Part shown: positions 1 through 4,923 of the stretch, piece after piece
Numbering within the stretch: the stretch's first letter is position 1
Layout of the letters: every line of letters begins with the position of its first letter
Source: Acidobacteriaceae bacterium
GTDB lineage: Bacteria > Acidobacteriota > Terriglobia > Bryobacterales > Bryobacteraceae
Assembly: GCA_019239585.1 (NCBI GenBank)
Contig: JAFAZU010000480.1
Coordinates: 1-6,559, forward strand
DNA length: 6,559 nucleotides
Direction of reading: 5' to 3'
The notes under the pieces: model-generated
What the model was told of the DNA's origin: nothing
Seen by the model: only the letters and a program-made list of their open reading frames with translations
Database searches by the model: none
Made by a program: the position numbers and the translations under genes

Positions 1-27
1 GCGTCTTGCGTCCACAAAACAGAAGAG

Positions 28-438
28 ATGGAAGAAGCAGGATTGTTGGCTGAGGCCAAATTTGTGATCCAATACCTGGCGCGAGGCGTGGAATTTGCGG
101 CAGCGCTGATTATTGCCATGGCCGCCATTGAGGCGACAATTAAATCAATAATTCTCTTTATCCAGCGCGGCGCGCCGCCGGAGCGAAAAAACGAGGTTCG
201 CCTGACGCTGGGGCGGTGGCTGGCGGTTGCTTTGGAATTCGAGCTGGCTGCGGATATTCTGAATACGGCAGTCACGCCAACTTGGAACGATATTGAAAAA
301 CTAGCCGCCATTGCGGCTCTTCGTACTGCTCTCAACTACTTCCTGGAACGGGAGATTCGGCAGGAGTCGAGCCCTGAACAACGCCAGGCTGAGCAGATTA
401 CGGTGGGCACAAAAGCTCGCTATGCCAACGGGGATTGA
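28..438 (+). CDS. DUF1622 family small membrane protein (first of a tandem pair)
   Basis: A 136-residue protein of unknown function that I recognise as DUF1622-like. A hydrophobic segment at about residues 19-46 is probably membrane-spanning. It is followed by a basic loop (RGAPPERKNEVR, 47-58) and the conserved-looking stretch LGRWLAVALEFELAADIL (61-78). A further helix follows at about 88-109, containing W86, the ALRT motif (97-100) and a charged FLEREI end (105-110). The C-terminal 25 residues are polar and probably disordered. The ATG at 28 is the only ATG start visible and has only a weak purine-rich AGAAGAG just before it. The frame is open back to base 1, so the true start could lie outside the window. 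It overlaps the next gene by 17 nt, which suggests translational coupling and a shared complex. No link to the alcohol-oxidation genes downstream can be shown. The family call is from memory of conserved motifs; the biochemical role is unknown. Confidence 0.75.
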   Translation: MEEAGLLAEAKFVIQYLARGVEFAAALIIAMAAIEATIKSIILFIQRGAPPERKNEVRLTLGRWLAVALEFELAADILNTAVTPTWNDIEKLAAIAALRTALNYFLEREIRQESSPEQRQAEQITVGTKARYANGD

Positions 439-748
439 GAGCCGTTTAATTGCCGCCGGGGGCACGATTATTGAGTTGCTCGCCGCCGTGGTTATCGCGT
501 TTCACGCATGCCGGGCTTTAGGTGCGATCCTAAAGCGTTATGACGCGGACCGACCGCGCTTGATTATTGCCGATGGAGTTTTAGCGGCTTTGGGGTTTAG
601 CGTAGCAGGCACATTGTTGAAAGCGCTGGCGCTGCAAAACTGGCAGCAAATTGGAATGTTCGCTTTTGTTCTGGCACTCCGGACCTTGTTGAAACAAGTT
701 TTCAAACGGGAGCGCAAGCAGATTGCAGAGCGAAGATTAGCCTCTTAG
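422..748 (+). CDS. Second DUF1622-like small membrane protein
   Basis: A 108-residue protein. The frame is open from 311, but I chose the ATG at 422 because it places a short polar lead (MPTGIESRLIAAGG) directly before the first hydrophobic helix (about 15-37) and gives a modest overlap with the previous gene. A second hydrophobic region spans about 48-70 and a third about 74-92, ending in a basic tail (KQVFKRERKQ, 91-100). It parallels its neighbour: both have Arg-Leu opening the second segment, a Trp-x-x-Ile motif before the last helix (W74), an ALRT motif (85-88) and a terminal Arg-Glu. I infer a diverged paralogue that may pair with the first protein in the membrane. There is no strong ribosome binding site, in keeping with translation coupled to the upstream gene. 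Function is unknown. The overlap makes a chance reading frame less likely, as does the family resemblance. Confidence 0.68.
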   Translation: MPTGIESRLIAAGGTIIELLAAVVIAFHACRALGAILKRYDADRPRLIIADGVLAALGFSVAGTLLKALALQNWQQIGMFAFVLALRTLLKQVFKRERKQIAERRLAS

Positions 749-824
749 CAGCCTTTCTAACCTTTTCTGTTACAAGATAATCCAGCAAACATCTTACTAA
801 TGAAGTGTTTTGGTGGGAGGGTTC
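749..824 (+). promoter_or_regulatory. Intergenic gap upstream of the xox-cox operon; weak promoter candidates
   Basis: This 76-base gap is the only sizeable non-coding stretch in the window and is relatively A/T-rich. It contains GATAAT at 776-781, which resembles a -10 box, but no good -35 box lies 16-18 bases upstream. A second possible pair is TTACAA at 770-775 with TACTAA at 795-800, whose 19-base spacing is long. Neither is convincing. The operon may instead be read through from the DUF1622 genes. I saw no clear hairpin terminator after 748 and no obvious operator palindrome. Confidence 0.3.
816..820 (+). promoter_or_regulatory. Ribosome binding site of xoxF
   Basis: GGAGG, within GGTGGGAGGG, lies four bases before the ATG at 825. 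It decides the start: the frame can be extended to a TTG at 810, but that codon would put this site inside the gene and has no comparable site of its own. Confidence 0.75.
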
Positions 825-2594
825 ATGAATCCTGGAGGAGGCATCCGCCTTACTCTTGCCGGTTCGCTGCTCGTGTTGTCTGGGTTAGCCCAGATTCAAA
901 ATCAGCCCGATGACGGGCAATGGATCATGGCGCCTAAGAACCATGCCAGTACCCGTTACAGTACTCTGAACCAGATTAATACTGAAAACGTTCGCAATCT
1001 TAAGCCCGCTTTTGAGTTCTCTACCGGTACTATACGAGGAAATGAAGCCGCGCCGCTGGTCGTGAACAACACGATGTACATCGTGACGCCGTTCCCGAAT
1101 TTTTTATACGCACTTGACCTGACAAAGCCCGGCGCGCCGATGAAGTGGGTCTATCAGCCGAACCCTTCCCCGTCGGCGCAGGGTGTTGCCTGTTGTGACA
1201 CCGTGAATCGCGGCGCTGCTTACGACAAAGGGCGGATCTATTACAACACGCTGGATGTTCAGACGGTGGCGGTAGACGCGAATACGGGTAAGGAGGTTTG
1301 GCGAACCAAGCTGGGTGACATCAACATGGGCGAGTCGATCACCATGGCTCCGATTGTTGCGAAGGGCAAGGTACTCGTCGGGAATAGCGGTGGCGAGTTT
1401 GGCGTTCGCGGCTGGCTGGCCGGTCTGGATGCCGATACCGGCAAAATTGCCTGGCGCGCTTATGCGACCGGACCCGACAAAGACGTGCTGATCGGACCCA
1501 ATTTTAAGCCGTTCTATCAGAAGGACCGGGGAACCGATCTAGGCGTAAAGACTTGGCCTAGTGAGGCCTGGAAGATTGGCGGCGCGGCGGCCTGGAGTTG
1601 GATTTCTTATGATCCGGATTTAGATCTGTTCTATTACGGAACTTCCAATCCGGGTCCTTGGAATCCTGAGCAGCGTCCCGGTGACAACAAGTGGGCCTGT
1701 ACGATATTTGCGCGAAGGCCGGAGACTGGCGAAGCGGTGTGGGCCTACCAGATGACCCCGCACGACCTGCATGATTATGACGGGATTAATGAAAACATCC
1801 TGCTGGACCTGACGATTGGAGGCAGCCTCCGTAAGGTGCTGGCTCATCCCGACCGGAACGGCTTCCTGTATTTGATTGACCGCCAAACCGGCGAGGTCGT
1901 ATCAGCCGAGAAGTTTGGCTATGTCAACACAATCGAAAGCGTCGATGTCAAAACAGGCGAGCTCAAATACAACCCGACCAAAGAGAGCGGCTTTAAGACC
2001 GTCCGTGATGCTTGCCCTGCCCCGCCCGGATTGAAGGATTGGACACCGTCCTCCTTTTCGCCCAGGACGGGGCTGATTTATCTGCCCCACAATAATATGT
2101 GCTACGAAGCGCAGGGCACGCAGGCCAATTACATCGCCGGAACTCCTTTCGTCGGGATGAAGGTTCGTATGTATGCAGGTCCTGGTGGTAATCGGGGGAT
2201 TCTCTCTGCCTGGGACCCCGTGAAGGCCAAAACTGTTTGGAGCATTAATGAGACGTTTCCCGTTTGGAGCGGTACTGTAGTGACCGCAGGTGATGTTGTC
2301 TTCTATGGCACTATGGACGGCTGGTTTAAAGCGGTTGATGCCAGAAACGGAAAATCGCTTTGGCAGTTTAAAGTCGGCTCCGGAATTGTGGGTCAGCCTG
2401 TCACATACAAAGGACCGGACGGCAAGCAGTATGTCGCGATTCTTTCGGGCGTTGGAGGCTGGGCAGGAGCAGCGGTTTCAGGGGGATTGAACGGCGTTGA
2501 TGGGACCGGAGCGTTAGGGTTCTTAAATGCCACGTCAGACCTTGGCAAATACACGACTAAAGGCGGGATGCTCTATGTGTTCTCGCTTCCTTAG
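825..2594 (+). CDS. xoxF: XoxF-type PQQ-dependent methanol dehydrogenase (probably lanthanide-dependent)
   Basis: A 589-residue periplasmic quinoprotein that oxidises methanol or another short alcohol and passes electrons from PQQ to a cytochrome c. Residues 9-22 form a signal-peptide core with likely cleavage near residue 22. The rest reads as an eight-bladed PQQ propeller with repeated tryptophan-docking motifs such as TGKEVW (154-159), TGKIAW (205-210) and NGKSLW (508-513). Active-site residues are visible: the vicinal disulfide C123-C124, metal ligand E170 (MGES), PQQ-stacking W257, metal ligand N275 (TSNPGPWN), catalytic D317 and R344. C397 and C426 match the second conserved disulfide. 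D319, two residues after the catalytic Asp in HDYDG, is the residue that marks rare-earth-binding XoxF; calcium-type MxaF has Ala there. The motif reads TPHDLHDYDG where common XoxF has TPHDEWDYDG, so this belongs to a less-studied clade, possibly XoxF3. Length is normal. The adjacent xoxJ argues against an ExaA/PedH-type ethanol dehydrogenase, although substrate range is unproven. It overlaps xoxJ by 20 nt. Confidence 0.93.
   Translation: MNPGGGIRLTLAGSLLVLSGLAQIQNQPDDGQWIMAPKNHASTRYSTLNQINTENVRNLKPAFEFSTGTIRGNEAAPLVVNNTMYIVTPFPNFLYALDLTKPGAPMKWVYQPNPSPSAQGVACCDTVNRGAAYDKGRIYYNTLDVQTVAVDANTGKEVWRTKLGDINMGESITMAPIVAKGKVLVGNSGGEFGVRGWLAGLDADTGKIAWRAYATGPDKDVLIGPNFKPFYQKDRGTDLGVKTWPSEAWKIGGAAAWSWISYDPDLDLFYYGTSNPGPWNPEQRPGDNKWACTIFARRPETGEAVWAYQMTPHDLHDYDGINENILLDLTIGGSLRKVLAHPDRNGFLYLIDRQTGEVVSAEKFGYVNTIESVDVKTGELKYNPTKESGFKTVRDACPAPPGLKDWTPSSFSPRTGLIYLPHNNMCYEAQGTQANYIAGTPFVGMKVRMYAGPGGNRGILSAWDPVKAKTVWSINETFPVWSGTVVTAGDVVFYGTMDGWFKAVDARNGKSLWQFKVGSGIVGQPVTYKGPDGKQYVAILSGVGGWAGAAVSGGLNGVDGTGALGFLNATSDLGKYTTKGGMLYVFSLP
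2561..2567 (+). promoter_or_regulatory. Ribosome binding site of xoxJ inside the end of xoxF
   Basis: AGGCGGG lies seven bases before the ATG at 2575, within the last codons of xoxF. It supports the 2575 start over the ATG 16 codons upstream at 2527, which would put a polar, basic extension in front of the signal peptide. Confidence 0.55.
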
Positions 2595-3366
2595 CTTTTC
2601 GAGCCTTTTACTTTTAGCGGCACTGCCCTGCCTTGCGGAAGGTACGAGCATCTTCCGTGTTTGCGCCGATCCGAATAATCTGCCGTTTTCCAATGAGGCA
2701 GGCCAGGGATTTGAGAACAAGTTAGCCGAGCTGATAGCGGCAAAATTAAATGCAAAACTGGAGTACACCTGGTGGTCGCAGCGAAAGTCTTTTGTCAAAA
2801 ACTCGCTGGATGAGGGGAAGTGTGATGTGCTAATGGGAGTGCCTTCCACGCTCGATTCCGTGAGCGTGACGCGGCCCTATTACCGGTCCACTTACGTGTT
2901 TGTGACGCGCCACGACCGCAATCTGCATATCACCTCGTTAACTGACGAACGACTGTCTCAACTGCGAATTGGAATCCACGTCGTGGGTGATGATTATGCG
3001 CCTCCGGCTTTTGCCCTGGCGCGCCGTGGCATTACGCAAAATATTGTGGGCTTCAGTCTTTTTGGCGAGTATGGCGAAGCCAATCCAGCGCGCAAGGTTA
3101 TTGATGCTGTCGAGCATGGAGAGGTGGATGTGGCGATTGCCTGGGGTCCCTTCGCGGGCTATTTCTCCCAAACTGTCAAAACGCCGCTCGATATCCAACC
3201 TGTCTCTCCTCCGACCTTTCTTGGCATTCCTTTTACGTATGACATGTCAGTAGGCGTCCACAAAGGCAATGAAGAGCTAAAGGAAAAGTTGAACGATGCT
3301 TTGCAGTCCGAATCCGCCGGTGTACGGCAGATTCTCCTGCAGTATGGTATTCCCCTGGTGCATTGA
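2575..3366 (+). CDS. xoxJ: XoxJ, periplasmic binding-protein-like partner of XoxF
   Basis: A 263-residue protein of the quinoprotein-dehydrogenase-associated, substrate-binding-protein-like family (MxaJ/XoxJ). It is exported: residues 1-21 form a signal peptide with a leucine-rich core and a likely cut after A21 (PCLA|EG). C19 is not in a proper lipobox. The mature N-terminus carries the family hallmark FRVCADPNNLPFSN (27-40), then GFENKLAELIA (45-55), YTWWSQR (64-70), GKCDVLMGVP (81-90) and PYYRSTYVFV (101-110). The second lobe includes GEVDVAIAWGPFAGYF (182-197). C30 and C83 could form a disulfide. In known systems XoxJ is thought to bind or activate XoxF rather than import a nutrient. No transporter permease or ATPase gene is nearby, which agrees with that role. 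Translation is probably coupled to xoxF through the 20-nt overlap. The family call is firm; the exact mechanism is not settled even for known members. Confidence 0.9.
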   Translation: MCSRFLSFSSLLLLAALPCLAEGTSIFRVCADPNNLPFSNEAGQGFENKLAELIAAKLNAKLEYTWWSQRKSFVKNSLDEGKCDVLMGVPSTLDSVSVTRPYYRSTYVFVTRHDRNLHITSLTDERLSQLRIGIHVVGDDYAPPAFALARRGITQNIVGFSLFGEYGEANPARKVIDAVEHGEVDVAIAWGPFAGYFSQTVKTPLDIQPVSPPTFLGIPFTYDMSVGVHKGNEELKEKLNDALQSESAGVRQILLQYGIPLVH

Positions 3367-3368
3367 CA

Positions 3369-3374
3369 GAGAGG
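3369..3374 (+). promoter_or_regulatory. Ribosome binding site of the xoxG-like gene
   Basis: GAGAGG lies five bases before a GTG at 3380, in the 13-base gap after the xoxJ stop. It favours this GTG over in-frame ATG codons further upstream, which would overlap xoxJ and spoil the signal sequence. Confidence 0.6.
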
Positions 3375-3379
3375 ACACA

Positions 3380-3901
3380 GTGCGAATCCGTTGCACAATT
3401 TTTCTGGCCTGCTTCTTATGGGCATCCTGCCAGCGCGAGAAGCGCGATATTGAGCCATCGCCGGCACGTCTCGCCGTTTTTGGCGATGCTGCCCGGCAGA
3501 GTGACTTACGCCCCGGCGGTCCTGTACATCCGCAGCATGTTGTTAATAATCCTTATAACAGCAGCGGTTACGATATATCCGAAGGTCAACGGCTTTATAA
3601 CTGGTATAACTGTAGCGGGTGTCATTTCGACGGGGGTGGCGGTATTGGGCCGCCGCTGATTAAAACGACCTGGATCTACGGCGGCGAACCGGCCAATATC
3701 TTCGACACCATCGTAAAGGGACGGCCCAACGGCATGCCTTCCTGGGGTGGGCGCATTCCGGAATATCAGATCTGGCAAATCGTCGCCTACGTTCGTTCCA
3801 TGAACGGATTGCAACCGACATCGGCCACTCCGACGCGTCCGGATACAATCGAAACCAATCCGCAGAATCTGCAAAACCGCACGACCGGAGAGACGAAATG
3901 A
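3380..3901 (+). CDS. xoxG: XoxG-like monoheme cytochrome c, probable lipoprotein
   Basis: A 173-residue c-type cytochrome that probably takes electrons from XoxF. The GTG start places a short basic n-region (MRIR) before a hydrophobic core (5-16) ending in ASC at 15-17. C17 may be lipidated, although Trp at -3 makes the lipobox imperfect; a normal signal peptide is the alternative. The heme site is CSGCH, with C78, C81 and axial H82. It is followed by GGGGIGPPL (85-93) and a likely sixth ligand M119 in RPNGMPSWGG (115-124). The final helix IWQIVAYVRSMNG (131-143) is typical of class I cytochromes. Residues 145-173 are a Thr/Pro/Asn-rich tail of low complexity. Its place after xoxFJ supports the XoxG role, but it sits immediately before the oxidase genes with a 4-nt ATGA overlap, so it may equally be seen as the oxidase's electron donor. 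The two roles are compatible. The cytochrome call is certain; the gene name rests on context. Confidence 0.85.
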   Translation: MRIRCTIFLACFLWASCQREKRDIEPSPARLAVFGDAARQSDLRPGGPVHPQHVVNNPYNSSGYDISEGQRLYNWYNCSGCHFDGGGGIGPPLIKTTWIYGGEPANIFDTIVKGRPNGMPSWGGRIPEYQIWQIVAYVRSMNGLQPTSATPTRPDTIETNPQNLQNRTTGETK

Positions 3902-4923
3902 GTCGTGTTGTTGTTGCTTTCAGCCTTGCCGTCATGATGTCCTGCGCGGGGCACGAGCAATCGATTGTAGATCCAGCCGGGCCGCAAGCAGGCAAAATTG
4001 CTGCGTTGTGGTGGTTTTTCCTCTTTTTGCTTTCTGCGATCTTCGTTGCGGTCATGGTGTTCATGCTTTGGACTCTCACCAGGCGCCATCGGGAAGTTGA
4101 AAGGGAAAAAACCGTAGAGAGTGAACATAAGCCGCCTGAAGCGACAGAATCCAAGCTGAAGCGTGTCGTCACGGGATGCACGATTGCAACCGTAGCGATT
4201 CTGTTTGTTCTGATCGTGGCCAGCGTTGGTACTGGCAAAGCCGTCTCCGAGCTCGGAAACGGGAAAAAGAGATTAATTGTCGAGGTGACCGGAAATCAAT
4301 GGTGGTGGCAGTTTCGTTACATGAACAGCGACCCCAGCCAGATTCTGCTTACCGCCAATGAGATTCACATTCCGGTGGGCCAGCCCGTGCTGATTCGCGG
4401 CATGTCGAACGATGTCATCCACAGCTTTTGGGTGCCGAACCTGCATGGTAAACGGGACCTGATTCCCTCTCGCACCACAACGGAATACATTCAGGCCGAT
4501 CAGTCGGGCGTCTATCGCGGTCAATGCGCAGAATTCTGCGGCTTGCAGCACGCCCACATGTCTTTTTACGTGATTGCTGAACCGGAAGAAAGGTTTAACG
4601 CGTGGATGGCGAGTCAACTTCAACCCGCTGCCCCTTCCTCTGATCCGGTCCTGCAGCATGGCCAACAGGCATTTCTCAGCTATGAGTGTGTTTACTGCCA
4701 TCAAATTCGCGGCACTACGGCTGCCGGGCAAAACGCGCCGGATTTAACTCACTTCGGTTCGCGGCGCAGTATTGCGGCCGGTACGCTGCCCAATAACCTA
4801 GGCAACCTGACTGGCTGGCTGGTCAATCCACAGCGGATCAAGCCAGGCAATCACATGGCCACCATCGCCGTGAACTCGCAGGATCTGCAGCCGCTCGCTG
4901 AGTATTTGGAGAGTCTCAAATGA
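3898..4923 (+). CDS. coxB: Cytochrome c oxidase subunit II with fused cytochrome c domain (caa3 type)
   Basis: A 341-residue subunit that accepts electrons and delivers them to subunit I. It begins with a short signal ending in MMSC (13-16), a probable lipoprotein site, followed by the DPAGPQA motif (25-31) usual in caa3-type subunits. Two membrane helices lie at about 35-60 and 90-112. The cupredoxin domain begins near 125, with the aromatic electron-entry patch QWWWQF (134-139). It carries a full CuA site: H175, C210, E212, C214, H218 and M221. From about 250 there is a cytochrome c domain with CVYCH (C264, C267, H268) and likely ligand M320 in KPGNHMA. The position that holds a K-channel entrance glutamate in aa3 enzymes is R140 here, and the alternative nearby position is Q138. 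A GGAGAG site at 3887-3892 precedes the ATG. The stop overlaps the coxA start (ATGA). The fused heme domain allows direct electron uptake from the XoxG-like protein or another donor. Confidence 0.93.
   Translation: MSRVVVAFSLAVMMSCAGHEQSIVDPAGPQAGKIAALWWFFLFLLSAIFVAVMVFMLWTLTRRHREVEREKTVESEHKPPEATESKLKRVVTGCTIATVAILFVLIVASVGTGKAVSELGNGKKRLIVEVTGNQWWWQFRYMNSDPSQILLTANEIHIPVGQPVLIRGMSNDVIHSFWVPNLHGKRDLIPSRTTTEYIQADQSGVYRGQCAEFCGLQHAHMSFYVIAEPEERFNAWMASQLQPAAPSSDPVLQHGQQAFLSYECVYCHQIRGTTAAGQNAPDLTHFGSRRSIAAGTLPNNLGNLTGWLVNPQRIKPGNHMATIAVNSQDLQPLAEYLESLK

Noticed and set aside
166..180. Short GC-rich palindrome GGCGCGCC and neighbours
   Set aside because: Lies inside the first coding region, a similar one occurs in xoxF near 1130, and it is explained by GC-rich codons.
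311..421. N-terminal extension of the second DUF1622-like gene back to 311
   Set aside because: Would overlap the first gene by over 120 bases and adds an arginine/serine-rich segment unlike the family; the ATG at 422 fits better.
2527..2574. Upstream ATG start for xoxJ
   Set aside because: Adds 16 polar/basic residues before a good signal peptide; the 2575 start has a better-placed ribosome binding site.
3296..3379. Upstream ATG start for the XoxG-like cytochrome
   Set aside because: Would lie inside xoxJ and put an unlikely lead before the signal sequence; the GTG at 3380 follows GAGAGG and starts a normal signal peptide.
3660..4238. Minus-strand open frame of 192 codons across the xoxG-coxB junction
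   Set aside because: Lies opposite two clearly real genes, has arginine/serine/threonine-rich composition with no recognisable domain, and is explained as a shadow frame.
4273..4731. Minus-strand 152-codon frame opposite coxB
   Set aside because: Opposite the conserved CuA domain; no domain features and no ribosome binding site of note.
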